Below, in pieces: positions 26,389 to 34,733 of a DNA stretch of 64,000 bases. The notes below the pieces were generated by a model, which made no database searches, had not been told where the DNA came from, and worked only from the letters and a program-made list of their open reading frames with translations. Location: assembly GCA_965207275.1 (NCBI GenBank), contig CBDBMH010000001.1, positions 310,001-374,000 of the forward strand, in the 5' to 3' direction. Origin of the DNA: Bin22 sp965207275. GTDB taxonomy: Bacteria; Chloroflexota; Dehalococcoidia; Lucifugimonadales; UBA3495. The position numbers and the translations under genes are program-made. The stretch's first letter is position 1. Every line of letters begins with the position of its first letter.

Positions 26389-27543
26389 ATGGTATTTGGA
26401 AGCTCAGCATCCTGGGAACCCGGCAGAGATAATAACGACAGCTACAACTCCATGCCGGAAATAGCTCGGGGAGTGCCCCTGATCAAGGTCCTGGGCGTGG
26501 GCGGCGGCGGCAGCAACGCCGTCAGCCGTATGTACAAGGACAAGCTCCCCGTGGTGGAATACTACGCCCTGAACACCGACGCCCAGCATCTTTTCCGCTG
26601 CGACGTCTCCCACCGCATCGCTCTGGGCCAGAGCCTTACTCGCGGTCTCGGCTCCGGCGCCCAGCCCGAACTGGGCCGCCAGGCGGCGGAAGAGTCCCGC
26701 CCCGAAATTGAAAAGGCAGTGGAAGGCGCCGACATGGTCTTCGTGGCCGTGGGCATGGGCGGCGGCACCGGCACCGGCGCAGCACCGGTGGTGTCCCAGA
26801 TTGCCAAGGAGGCCGGCTGCCTGACCGTGGCGGTGGTCAGCCGCCCCTTTTCCTTCGAGGCCGCCGCCCGGCGCAAGAACGCCGACGAGGGCATCGAGCG
26901 GCTGAAGGACCACGCCGACACGGTCATCGTCATTCCCAATGACCGCCTCCTTGAACTGAACCACGAGAAGGACCAGACCTTCACCTGGGAGGACGCCCTG
27001 AAGATGGCCGACTCCGTTCTGCACCAGGGTGTGCAGGCCATTGCCGAGGTGGTGACCGTTCCCGGCGAGATCAACGTGGACTTTGCCGACGTCAAGACCA
27101 TTCTCAGCAACGCCGGTCCGGCCTGGCTGGCCATCGGCCGGGGCAAGGGCGAAAAGCGGGCCGTTGAAGCAGCCAAGATGGCCACTCGCAGCCCACTGCT
27201 GGACATCGCCATGGACGGCGCCAAGCGGATCCTGTTCGTTATCACCGGCGGCACCAACCTGTCCCTGCAGGAAGTCCAGGACGCCGCCGCAGTCCTGGAA
27301 GAGATGTCCGACCCGGAGGCCAATATTATCTTCGGCACCAGCCGCGACCCGCGCCTGGAGGACGAAGTCAAGATGACCATGGTGGCCGCCGCCTTCCCCG
27401 TAATCCAGGACAACCAGCGCCAGCGGGAAGCCGAACTGCAACAGTTGCTGCAGGACATCCCCCAGGACAGCCTGGACGACCTGGACGTGCCCAGCTTCCT
27501 GCGCCGCCAGTCGGGCGGGAGCCGCCGCGGCTTTTTTCGATAA
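26389..27543 (+). CDS. ftsZ: Cell division GTPase FtsZ
   Basis: A 384-residue tubulin homologue that forms the division ring. Signatures are IKVLGVGGGGSNAVSRM, ALNTDAQHL, the tubulin loop GMGGGTGTGAAP, NADEGIERL and the T7-loop-like VNVDFADVKT equivalent (INVDFADVKTILSNAG). The C-terminal peptide LDDLDVPSFLRRQ is the usual FtsA contact. ATG 26389 has GGAGG 8 bases ahead, and an ATG at 26383 is only 2 bases from that site. A 9-bp hairpin lies 7 bases past the stop. Confidence 0.96.
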   Translation: MVFGSSASWEPGRDNNDSYNSMPEIARGVPLIKVLGVGGGGSNAVSRMYKDKLPVVEYYALNTDAQHLFRCDVSHRIALGQSLTRGLGSGAQPELGRQAAEESRPEIEKAVEGADMVFVAVGMGGGTGTGAAPVVSQIAKEAGCLTVAVVSRPFSFEAAARRKNADEGIERLKDHADTVIVIPNDRLLELNHEKDQTFTWEDALKMADSVLHQGVQAIAEVVTVPGEINVDFADVKTILSNAGPAWLAIGRGKGEKRAVEAAKMATRSPLLDIAMDGAKRILFVITGGTNLSLQEVQDAAAVLEEMSDPEANIIFGTSRDPRLEDEVKMTMVAAAFPVIQDNQRQREAELQQLLQDIPQDSLDDLDVPSFLRRQSGGSRRGFFR

Positions 27544-27549
27544 CCCGGA

Positions 27550-27572
27550 GGCCGGCGGAGATCCCGCCGGCC
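27550..27572. terminator. Hairpin just past ftsZ
   Basis: GGCCGGCGG and CCGCCGGCC pair perfectly around AGATC. There is no U-tract, so it may be a weak terminator or an mRNA-stabilising 3' hairpin. Confidence 0.45.
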
Positions 27573-28175
27573 CATCCGTGGGCCACGCGAGGGACTTCGA
27601 CGGTTTAGCCCGTCGCAGGGAGAACCGGTTGGCCGGTTGGTCCAGGTTCTGGCGCAGGGGAAAGTCCTGACAGGCCAGGGAAAATAAAAAAAGCCGGCCA
27701 GCTTTCCCCTTGCCCCTACCCAGTCGAAACTGATAACTTTAGCCCAGGTTCCTGATTAGAGGAATATTCTCGGAGGCTCCTAGCAGTAGTACATTTTATT
27801 TGGTATCGCTGACCACTTGAGCGCCGAGAACCTGCTTTAGGGCCGACCCGGAATCCGGGTCGGCCCTCCTCTTTACCCCTCCTCTGTTACCCGCGCCGGC
27901 ACGGGGCCGGCAGCTCGTGCCTTCAGGTATCCCCTTTCCTGGCATTTGACGGCCCGGGTTCCATCGGTAACGCACGCCACCCGGCCCTGGCCCGCCAGCC
28001 CCATGCTCACGCCGACACATCCACCGTCCTACGGCTTTTCCTCCCCTCTTGCGCGTTATGTTAGCTTGGCAGCCCATTGCAGGTCACTGGCCAGCCCCGC
28101 GGATCGGGCCGCCCCCGTGGCCCTGAAAAAATCGTGAAAAACCACAATTCCTGATTTTGGGAGTCAAAAAATGCC
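27573..28175. other. Non-coding region between ftsZ and nrdR
   Basis: About 600 bases without a supported protein gene. Inside is a U-rich segment (27690-27840) that ends in a strong hairpin terminator at 27840, an arrangement that could encode a small RNA. The remainder holds nothing I can assign until the nrdR promoter. Confidence 0.4.
27840..27873 (+). terminator. Strong terminator-like hairpin
   Basis: A perfect 12-bp stem, GGGCCGACCCGG with CCGGGTCGGCCC, has a 3-base AAT loop and is followed by TCCTCTTT. It ends a rightward transcript, either an ftsZ read-through or a separate small RNA. Confidence 0.6.
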
Positions 28176-28205
28176 TTGACTGGGCTTTCCAGGGGCATAT
28201 AGAAT
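28176..28205 (+). promoter_or_regulatory. Sigma-70-like promoter for nrdR
   Basis: TTGACT (28176-28181), 18 bases, then TAGAAT (28200-28205). Five of six bases match the consensus in each box. The leader to nrdR is about 110 bases. Confidence 0.6.
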
Positions 28206-28233
28206 CCTGCCTACCAAAAAAACCAAAGTTGGG

Positions 28234-28249
28234 CTACCATAAATGGTAG
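28234..28249. promoter_or_regulatory. Perfect palindrome in the nrdR leader, possible operator
   Basis: CTACCATAAATGGTAG is a perfect 7-2-7 palindrome located about 20 bases downstream of the expected transcription start. It has the size of an NrdR-box half-pair or another repressor site. Autoregulation by NrdR is inference. Confidence 0.4.
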
Positions 28250-28324
28250 TGGACAGGTGAGACAATACAAGATAAAGTGTTTCTGAAACAATTTTCAAAA
28301 AAGTTTTAGAAACTGGAAAGGGAA

Positions 28325-28954
28325 ATGCGGTGCCCGTATTGTGGTTTCTTCGATTCCAGGGTCACGGATTCCAGGAACGTGGAAAGTGGCATTCGGCGCC
28401 GCCGGGAATGCCTGGAGTGCCAGCGCAGGTACACGACCTACGAGCGCATTCACTCCACCGCCCTGATGGTAATCAAGCGGGACAACCGCAGGGAGGAGTT
28501 TGACCGGGACAAGCTGGCCAGCGGCATTCGCAAGGCGTGCGCCAAGCGTCCCGTCCCGGCCCACGCTATTGAAGACCTGGTCGAGGACATCGAGAGCGAA
28601 CTCCAGGGTAATAACGAAATAACCGCCAGCCGGATTGGCGAGGCGGTGATGGAAAAACTCAAGGGGCTGGACCGGGTGGCCTACATCCGCTGGGCCAGCG
28701 TCTACCGGGACTTCCAGGATATCGACAGTTTCGAAGAGGCAGTAAAGGACTTGCGCGAGGGTGGCGGTACCCAGCTTACCCTCCCGCACATAGAACCGGG
28801 ACCCAATCGGCAACGCCGCGGAAGGGCCAGGGGCGGAAGACGGCAGGCTTCAGGAGCCGTACAACCCGCAGCCGGACCGGAGGAAGGGGAGTTGGGAGAT
28901 GGGCAGGACCAGCAGCCCGGGGGCGACGACGATGAGGGAAACTCGGATAGATAG
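28325..28954 (+). CDS. nrdR: Transcriptional repressor NrdR
   Basis: A 209-residue repressor of ribonucleotide reductase genes that senses ATP/dATP. The N-terminal zinc ribbon MRCPYCG...CLECQRRYTTYE and the ATP-cone domain (LMVIKRDNRREEFDRDKLAS to about residue 140, with YIRWASVYRDFQD) are typical. The last 60 residues are an added low-complexity tail rich in Arg/Gly then Asp/Gly/Gln, not part of the usual 150-residue protein. The B12-dependent reductase it probably controls lies 1.4 kb downstream on the same strand. Confidence 0.94.
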   Translation: MRCPYCGFFDSRVTDSRNVESGIRRRRECLECQRRYTTYERIHSTALMVIKRDNRREEFDRDKLASGIRKACAKRPVPAHAIEDLVEDIESELQGNNEITASRIGEAVMEKLKGLDRVAYIRWASVYRDFQDIDSFEEAVKDLREGGGTQLTLPHIEPGPNRQRRGRARGGRRQASGAVQPAAGPEEGELGDGQDQQPGGDDDEGNSDR

Positions 28955-29018
28955 CAATTTTTTGCCCTGCCGCCGGCCGGCGCTTACCTGGCGGCTCGGA
29001 TATTCAAGGAGTTTTCCC

Positions 29019-29282
29019 ATGCCTAGCAGCGCCCAATACTCTGCCCTTACCAGGCTCTTGTGCCACAACACCAGGGTCCACGAACTGGAGGACCTGCTGC
29101 TCCGGTTACCCGTACCGGAAGACGGGATTCTTCCGGACGAAGATTCGCTGTACCTGGAATACGAACAGCATTCCAACCCCATATCCGACCTGCAGGAAGA
29201 CATCGACAAGGAAGTAAGGGCCGGTCTGGTGGCCAGTTGGTTCGCCCTGCCCATGGATATGGACGACTTGAACCAGGTATAG
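29019..29282 (+). CDS. Small acidic hypothetical protein
   Basis: An 87-residue acidic protein beginning MPSSAQYSALTRLLCHNTRV. It contains a run typical of a short helical protein (VHELEDLLLRLPVPEDGILP) and ends FALPMDMDDLNQV. AAGGAG lies 7 bases ahead of ATG 29019. I recognise no family. Its place between nrdR and nrdJ on the same strand suggests co-expression with the reductase locus. Confidence 0.6.
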   Translation: MPSSAQYSALTRLLCHNTRVHELEDLLLRLPVPEDGILPDEDSLYLEYEQHSNPISDLQEDIDKEVRAGLVASWFALPMDMDDLNQV

Positions 29283-29780
29283 ACCGGGCGGGGAGCTTGG
29301 TCCGGGCAAGTTCCCGGATGGACCAACCTCCTGCCATTCAGTGGAAACCCGTGAGTTCAGTATATTGCCGTACCCCACGGCGACCAGCCTCAACGGGTCC
29401 CGGAACCCAGCCCGGCGGGCAATTTACTGACAGTAAGCCAATGCAAAATTGGAACGGATGTGTTAAAACAGTGGAAGGAACCGGAAGATGACCGTTGACG
29501 CCCGGTTCCGGTGTGGCGGCGGTAGAAACCACGGTTGACCGCCTCTGGAGGGGGCGGAAGTCGCCCCCACTTGCCAAGGATAGCTTCCTTCACCCGGGCA
29601 GGCGCCCGGGCGGGCGAAAGATCAAATATCTTCGATACCGTTGAAGATCGGGGGGTGGGGTTTTCCCTCCATGCCGGAGGGTGAACCGAGCGGGGTTGCG
29701 GGTTCAACAGGGCGAAATAGCATTGGCCCATCGGCGTACCGGCGAAGGGTCGCAACCGGAAAACCCAGCTGAAAACATCC
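29283..29780. other. Non-coding region within the nrd locus
   Basis: About 500 bases with several GC-rich hairpins (for example around 29300, 29560 and 29600) but no supported gene. I looked for a cobalamin riboswitch ahead of the B12-dependent reductase and did not find its conserved core. Confidence 0.4.
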
Positions 29781-30272
29781 ATGTCGGGAGTCGTGCAAAA
29801 GCAAATGGCCGAACCAACCAAATACCTGATTCATGTCCAGTGCCAGCCCGTTCCCTGCGGCCAGGAGAATCAGCTGACCGCGGAACTGGCGCAAAGTTTC
29901 CCCGTGGAAAGGTGTTGGACTGACCGGGACTGGCTGACCATCGAACTGGTATCCGGTCACCGGCTGGCCTACGGGTCCCTGAAGGACCTGGCGGACACCA
30001 TACAGTTGTGCCTGTCCGGCCGGGGTTCCCAGCTCAAGTCAGGAGTTATTAACCGGATGGTGCTGGGGCCGGTCGCCGCGGCGGCCCGCTCGGTAATCGC
30101 CGCCCTGGAACGCCGGTCCGTGGCCAGGCCCCTGCTGGCGGGACTCCTGGGCAGACTGGCGGCGCGAATTGCGGGCCCGGCGTGCTGGGTCCCGGAAATG
30201 TACTTCCACTGGGGCATTACCTTCGATCTGGCGCTGACCGGGAGACTTAACCAAACTTCCACCGTGAGATAA
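29781..30272 (+). CDS. Hypothetical protein upstream of nrdJ
   Basis: A 163-residue protein with a beta-like N-terminal part (YLIHVQCQPVPCGQENQLTA) and a moderately hydrophobic, Ala/Arg-rich C-terminal half (GPVAAAARSVIAALERRSVA). No family is recognised. An alternative ATG at 29805 gives MAEPTKYLIHV. It ends 66 bases before nrdJ on the same strand. No strong ribosome site is visible, so the start is uncertain. Confidence 0.45.
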   Translation: MSGVVQKQMAEPTKYLIHVQCQPVPCGQENQLTAELAQSFPVERCWTDRDWLTIELVSGHRLAYGSLKDLADTIQLCLSGRGSQLKSGVINRMVLGPVAAAARSVIAALERRSVARPLLAGLLGRLAARIAGPACWVPEMYFHWGITFDLALTGRLNQTSTVR

Positions 30273-30276
30273 CTTA

Positions 30277-30305
30277 TTGTCGAAAACAGGTCATTGAAAT
30301 ACATA
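30277..30305 (+). promoter_or_regulatory. Weak candidate promoter for nrdJ
   Basis: TTGTCG (30277-30282), exactly 17 bases, then TACATA (30300-30305), giving a leader of about 30 bases. Both boxes are imperfect. Confidence 0.3.
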
Positions 30306-30337
30306 GCGTCTTTTGTGGCGAGAAGGGGTAGGAAATA

Positions 30338-32764
30338 ATGGCAACGGTCCAGAATATTTCGGAAATATCAGGAGAGGAAATCAGGCGGCGCGTCCGTGTG
30401 GCAATGGTCGCCTCAGGCATTGCAAACCAGATCAACAGCCGCTCCACCGAGCTTACCGAAAACTCCGAGGTGGTGCTCCGGCGGCGGTACCTGTCCAAGG
30501 ACCGGGAGGGCAACATCCTGGAAGACCCAGACGGCATGTTCCGCCGGGTGGCCCGCAACCTTTCCATGGCGGAGCTTAACTATCCACCGGTAACCGAGGT
30601 CGACCGGCAGGCCGTGGAGGACGAGTTTTACGGCGTCATGCGCCGGCTGGAATTCATGCCCAACTCGCCGACCCTGATGAATGCGGGGCGGGAGTTGCAG
30701 CAGCTTTCCGCCTGCTTCGTCCTGCCCGTGGATGACTCCCTGGACTCCATATTTGAGCGGGTCAAGGAGACGGCGCTCATCCACAAGAGCGGCGGCGGTA
30801 CCGGTTTTTCCTTCTCCCGGCTGCGGCCCGAGGGCGACGTGGTGGGCTCCACCGGCGGCGTGGCCTCCGGTCCCGTCAGCTTCATCAACGCCTTCGACGC
30901 CGCCACCGACGTGGTTAAACAGGGCGGCACCCGCCGCGGCGCCAACATGGGCATCCTCAACGTGGACCACCCGGACGTCCTCCGGTTCATCCACTCCAAG
31001 GAGGATGGCGAGCACCTGGTAAACTTCAATATTTCCGTGGCCGTCACCGAAGACTTTATGCAGCGGGTGGAGCGGAACCAGTCCTACGACCTGGTCAACC
31101 CCCGCACCGGCGACATTACCGGCCAGTTGGACGCCCGCCAGGTCTTCCAGGAACTGGTCCAGATGGCCTGGCAGACAGGCGATCCGGGCATCGTCTTCCT
31201 GGACCGCATCAACCGGGACAATCCCAACCCCCAGCTGGGCCGGATTGAGAGCACCAATCCCTGCGGCGAGCAACCGCTGCTCCCCTTCGAGTCCTGCAAC
31301 CTGGGTTCCCTCAACGTTGCCCGTATGGTCAAGTACACCGACGACGACGTGGTCATGGACTGGGACCGGCTGGCCGGTGCCGTACGCAGCGGCGTTCGCA
31401 TGCTGGACAACGTCATCGACATGAATAACTATCCCCTGGGTCAGATCGAGGAGATGAGCAAGAAGACCCGCCGCATCGGTATGGGCATCATGGGCTTTTC
31501 CGACCTGCTGGTGCAGCTGGGCATCCGCTACGACTCCGAGGAAGCTCTGACCCTGGGCGGCCAGGTTATGCGCCGCATCCAGGACGAGACCTACAAAGCA
31601 TCCATGGAACTGGCGGAGAAGCGGGGCACTTTCCCCTGCTGGGAGGGCAGCGTCTACAACCAGCCGGGCAACGTCCGTCGTATGCGCAACTCCGCCCCGG
31701 TAACCATTGCCCCCACGGGCACCATCAGCATCATCTCCGGCGCCTCCAGCGGCATCGAGCCCCACTTCGCCCTGTCCTACGTCCGCAACGTCATGGACAA
31801 CACCCGCCTGGTGGAGGGCAACCCCTACTTCGAGGCCGTGGCCCGCAGCGAAGGCTTTTACTCCCAGGAATTGATGGAGCAGCTGGCCCAGTCCGGCTCC
31901 CTCCACGACCTGGACGTGCCCGAATGGGTTAAGGACGTCTTCCGCACTTCCCACGACATCACCCCGGAATGGCACGTGCGCATGCAGGCGGCCTTCCAGG
32001 AATTTACCGACAACTCGGTCTCCAAGACCATCAACTTCCCCAGCTCCGCCACCGTGGACGACGTGGCCGAGGCCTACCGCCTGGCCTACGAGACGGGGTG
32101 CAAGGGCATCACCGTGTACCGGGACGGCAGTAAGGAAGGCCAGGTCCTCAGCACCGGCAATACCGACGCAAAAGAAGAAGGCCAGCCCGGCCCTGGAAGC
32201 GGAACCGTCCGCGTAATGCGGGACCGCCCTCGCCAGATCCGGGGCGTTACCGAACGGGTGCATACCGGACACGGCAACATGTACGTGACCATCAACTTCC
32301 AGGAGGAGGGCAAGCCTTTTGAGGTGTTCAGCACCCTGGGCAAGGCCGGCGGCTGCGACTCGGCCCAGCTGGAAGCCATCTCCCGCCTGGCGTCTCTGGC
32401 CCTGCGCTCGGGCGTGGGCGTCAGCGACGTGGTGGAACAGCTGAGGGGAATCACCTGCTGTCCCTTCTGGGACGAGGGAACCCTGGTCCGTTCCGGTCCC
32501 GACGCCGTGGCCCTGGCCCTGCAGCGCTACATGGATGGCAGCGCAGAGACAACTGAGCACTCCGAGTCCAAGACCGTGCAGATGCAGTTCGTCCCCGAAC
32601 CCGTGCACTACAATGGAAATGGCAACGGCAACGGCAACGGGAATGGCATCAACGGCAACGGCGCCCTCCCCACTGCCCGCAAATGCCCCGAATGCAACAC
32701 TCCGGTCATCTACCAGGAAGGCTGCCTCATGTGCGTCTCCTGCGGCTGGAACAAGTGTGAGTAG
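30338..32764 (+). CDS. nrdJ: Adenosylcobalamin-dependent (class II) ribonucleotide reductase
   Basis: An 808-residue reductase that turns ribonucleotides into deoxyribonucleotides using a B12-generated thiyl radical, oxygen-independently. Motifs: FMPNSPTLMNAG, LSACFVLPV (substrate Cys), GGGTGFSFSRLRP, STNPCGEQPLLPFESCNLGS (Cys and Glu of the active site near residues 306-311), PTGTISIISGASSGIEP and GCKGITVYRDGS. The C-terminus has a Cys-rich redox/zinc tail (CPECNTPVIY then CVSCGWNKCE), reached through an Asn-Gly repeat linker near residue 765. It is preceded by nrdR and two small genes, and a strong terminator follows. Confidence 0.96.
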   Translation: MATVQNISEISGEEIRRRVRVAMVASGIANQINSRSTELTENSEVVLRRRYLSKDREGNILEDPDGMFRRVARNLSMAELNYPPVTEVDRQAVEDEFYGVMRRLEFMPNSPTLMNAGRELQQLSACFVLPVDDSLDSIFERVKETALIHKSGGGTGFSFSRLRPEGDVVGSTGGVASGPVSFINAFDAATDVVKQGGTRRGANMGILNVDHPDVLRFIHSKEDGEHLVNFNISVAVTEDFMQRVERNQSYDLVNPRTGDITGQLDARQVFQELVQMAWQTGDPGIVFLDRINRDNPNPQLGRIESTNPCGEQPLLPFESCNLGSLNVARMVKYTDDDVVMDWDRLAGAVRSGVRMLDNVIDMNNYPLGQIEEMSKKTRRIGMGIMGFSDLLVQLGIRYDSEEALTLGGQVMRRIQDETYKASMELAEKRGTFPCWEGSVYNQPGNVRRMRNSAPVTIAPTGTISIISGASSGIEPHFALSYVRNVMDNTRLVEGNPYFEAVARSEGFYSQELMEQLAQSGSLHDLDVPEWVKDVFRTSHDITPEWHVRMQAAFQEFTDNSVSKTINFPSSATVDDVAEAYRLAYETGCKGITVYRDGSKEGQVLSTGNTDAKEEGQPGPGSGTVRVMRDRPRQIRGVTERVHTGHGNMYVTINFQEEGKPFEVFSTLGKAGGCDSAQLEAISRLASLALRSGVGVSDVVEQLRGITCCPFWDEGTLVRSGPDAVALALQRYMDGSAETTEHSESKTVQMQFVPEPVHYNGNGNGNGNGNGINGNGALPTARKCPECNTPVIYQEGCLMCVSCGWNKCE

Positions 32765-32790
32765 GGAGGGAGTTAGCTCGCTACGCAAAA

Positions 32791-32830
32791 GGGGGTGGAG
32801 AATAGCAATCTCCGCCCCCCTATTCATTTC
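32791..32830 (+). terminator. Terminator of nrdJ
   Basis: GGGGGTGGAGA pairs with TCTCCGCCCCC (one G-U) around a 7-base loop, 26 bases past the nrdJ stop, followed by TATTCATTT. Confidence 0.7.
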
Positions 32831-33280
32831 GGGAATCTAAGGAAAGTAGGCTCTCGAAGAAGGGTCTGACTTTCGCGTAAGCCTGGCTTTTGAACAAGCC
32901 CCTTCCACACCCAACCATAACCGGATCTGTTAAGGCGATTTTGTAAGCAGGCGCCAGGAAGCAGTGCAGAGGGACATGAATCAGGGATATGGCAGGCATA
33001 CATTCGCACGAAAATTTATGTCGCCCCGAGCCTGCCGAAGGGCCTGAAGTCCTTTCCCCAAGCCCGTTTACCGATCCGAGAGCCAGTTTGTAGGATGGGG
33101 TTCAGGGCTTCGTGACGCAGGTCCAGGTTATCCCCAATACCATGTCACCCTGAGCGCAGCCGAAGGGTCTAATATCCTGGCCATAAGAAACATTGCAGCC
33201 CCTCAACATTTTAGATTCTTCACTCCGTTCAGAATGACGCGGAAGCGGATCTGGCAGCACTCTGTGTTAACGCTCCCTCG
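32831..33280. other. Repeat-bearing intergenic region
   Basis: About 450 non-coding bases with family B repeats: a lone unit at 33019-33045 and a head-to-head pair at 33143-33240. No gene is supported. Confidence 0.5.
33143..33240. repeat. Family B repeat, head-to-head inverted pair
   Basis: Left unit TGTCACCCTGAGCGCAGCCG followed by AAGGGTCTAAT. Right unit, inverted, TTTAGATTCTTCACTCCGTT then CAGAATGAC. The spacer is about 40 bases. Confidence 0.65.
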
Positions 33281-33916
33281 TTAATCACCCCCCTCCCCCG
33301 TATAAAACGCCGCCGTCCTTCCCGCCGCGGCCTGCGCCACCTCCGACTCCGTGCCCGCCGCTATGGCTGCTTGCGCCCAGCCCTCGCTGCTGCCGGTGAT
33401 GAAGGCCCGGCCCTCGGGCGACGTGGCAAATTCCTCCATTTCAGGCTTGGCCGCCGACGGGTCCGCGATGTGCAGGGCCAAGCCCAGGAAGGCCATCTCC
33501 CAGCCCACTCCCACCGCGCCGGGACCGAACTGGTCCCAGTGCTCCGACAGATGGGCGGTGTGTACCAGCGAAAGCCCAATCCGACCGGCCTCTTCCTCCC
33601 ACACCTGGACCTCCACCCAGCTTGTGTCCCCGCCAAACTCCCAGGTCAGGCCAAAGTGGGAAAGGGACTCACAGGCGACGATGGTGCCGCTAGCGTTACC
33701 CTCCACCTGGTACCGTCCCCCTGGCTCCAGGTTGCCGCTCACCGGCGCGAACCAGCGGGGTATGCGGTCACCCCTGGTCACGGCGTCCCACAGGTCCTCC
33801 GGCGTCGCAGAGAAACTGCGGGAAAGGCCAACCGCGCTGGCGGGCTGGCCGTCCCGCTCCAGGAATGCCACCGACCGTTGCATTTCGGCCAGGTGGGTTT
33901 CAGGGTTAAAGTTCAT
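33281..33916 (-). CDS. SRPBCC (AHSA1-like) domain protein
   Basis: A 211-residue protein of the START-like AHSA1 group. Landmarks are GLSRSFSATPEDLWDAVTRG, RIPRWFAPVSGNLEPGGRYQ and GLTWEFGGDTSWVEVQVWEE, followed by a helical extension of about 60 residues (MEEFATSPEGRAFITGSS). It binds a hydrophobic ligand or acts as a chaperone-like accessory, and the function is not assignable. It is monocistronic, downstream of a repeat-rich region and divergent from the toxin-antitoxin pair. Confidence 0.8.
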   Translation of the reverse strand: MNFNPETHLAEMQRSVAFLERDGQPASAVGLSRSFSATPEDLWDAVTRGDRIPRWFAPVSGNLEPGGRYQVEGNASGTIVACESLSHFGLTWEFGGDTSWVEVQVWEEEAGRIGLSLVHTAHLSEHWDQFGPGAVGVGWEMAFLGLALHIADPSAAKPEMEEFATSPEGRAFITGSSEGWAQAAIAAGTESEVAQAAAGRTAAFYTGEGGD

Positions 33917-34043
33917 GATTAAATTTCCCTCCGTGCTGGGCTGGCAGGCTCAGCCCACTATGGGCGGCCTCGACTGAGGTTGTCAACGCGATAGCTGCCG
34001 GTATGTCCAAACTGAGCATCCTGTTCTAAGGGTCCCAAGCTAC

Positions 34044-34083
34044 TATACCGTATACGTTTGCGCTGGGCGGGAAGTGCTATACT
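34044..34083 (+). promoter_or_regulatory. Toxin-antitoxin promoter with candidate operator
   Basis: An extended -10, TGCTATACT (34075-34083), lies 31 bases ahead of the antitoxin ATG. A palindrome TATACCGTATA (34044-34054) overlaps the -35 position and could be the autoregulatory site. Confidence 0.45.
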
Positions 34084-34114
34084 TTGAACCTGCCATTCCC
34101 ACAAGAGTTTTGCC

Positions 34115-34366
34115 ATGAACCATCGATTTGCCCAACTACTGAAGCAACTTACGCCAGCGGAAGAGATGGAGGTCGAAACCTTTGCTGCCGCTGTTTTGGC
34201 CCGCCGCGACGACCAGAATACTCCCGTGCAGTCCGATGACGTTTCTCTCGAAGAACTTACGCAGCTGGTTGTTGATTCAGGTGGCTTTGACTGGTTGGAT
34301 GCTCCTGAGGAGGACATTTATTCCATCACGGATGGGAAGGCAATCCAATGGAACGTTCTTCCGTAG
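34115..34366 (+). CDS. Putative antitoxin of a MazF/PemK-type module
   Basis: An 83-residue acidic protein beginning MNHRFAQLLKQLTPAEEMEV with ETFAAAVLARRDDQ, like short DUF2281-type antitoxins. Its 3' end overlaps the start of the PemK/MazF-like toxin gene by 19 bases, the usual toxin-antitoxin layout. It should neutralise the toxin and, with it, repress the shared promoter. The family assignment rests on context and general pattern. Confidence 0.65.
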   Translation: MNHRFAQLLKQLTPAEEMEVETFAAAVLARRDDQNTPVQSDDVSLEELTQLVVDSGGFDWLDAPEEDIYSITDGKAIQWNVLP

Positions 34367-34719
34367 TCCGAGGCAGCATAGTCCCGATCCGCTACCCCTT
34401 TACCGATTTGACCTCGGCGAAAGTGCGACCGGCGCTGGTAGTAACACCCGACGCTTTGATTTCCCGTCTTGACGACGTCCTGTGTCTCTTTATTTCCTCC
34501 TCCACTCCGGAGGAATCGCTGCCCACCGACTTGTATCTGGAACTAACTGATCCAAGTTTCGCCCAGACGGGATTGAAGACTAATTCAGTTTTCCGGGCCC
34601 ACAAGTTGGCTCTGCTCCACAAGCAACTTGTTCTGCGGGTGTTGGGTGAAGCGAATATTTCCTTGCTCGAAGCGATAAACTCGAGGCTCCGAATAGCTTT
34701 GGGGTTAGTTCCCCTTTGA
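34348..34719 (+). CDS. PemK/MazF-family toxin (mRNA interferase)
   Basis: A 123-residue protein with the family's opening strands (RGSIVPIRYPFTDLTSAKVR, then PALVVTPD), a central VLCLFISSSTP, and LKTNSVFRAHKLALLHKQLV equal to the conserved L-x-x-x-S-x-v-r-x-d-k region. MazF-type enzymes cut single-stranded mRNA when released from the antitoxin. It overlaps the upstream antitoxin frame, indicating translational coupling. Confidence 0.85.
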   Translation: MERSSVVRGSIVPIRYPFTDLTSAKVRPALVVTPDALISRLDDVLCLFISSSTPEESLPTDLYLELTDPSFAQTGLKTNSVFRAHKLALLHKQLVLRVLGEANISLLEAINSRLRIALGLVPL

Positions 34720-34733
34720 TCCCCAACCCCCCA

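Noticed and set aside
27655..27690. RNase P RNA-like GGGGAAAGTCC motif (also near 14705)
   Set aside because: Only the short motif matches. The rest of the RNase P secondary structure and its partner segments are absent.
29283..29780. Cobalamin riboswitch ahead of the B12-dependent reductase
   Set aside because: The conserved B12 box and core elements are not present. Only generic GC-rich hairpins are seen.
30413..32827. An 804-codon open frame antisense to nrdJ
   Set aside because: Its length follows from GC-rich codon bias in nrdJ. The sequence is low-complexity His/Gly/Val-rich and the sense strand is unequivocal.
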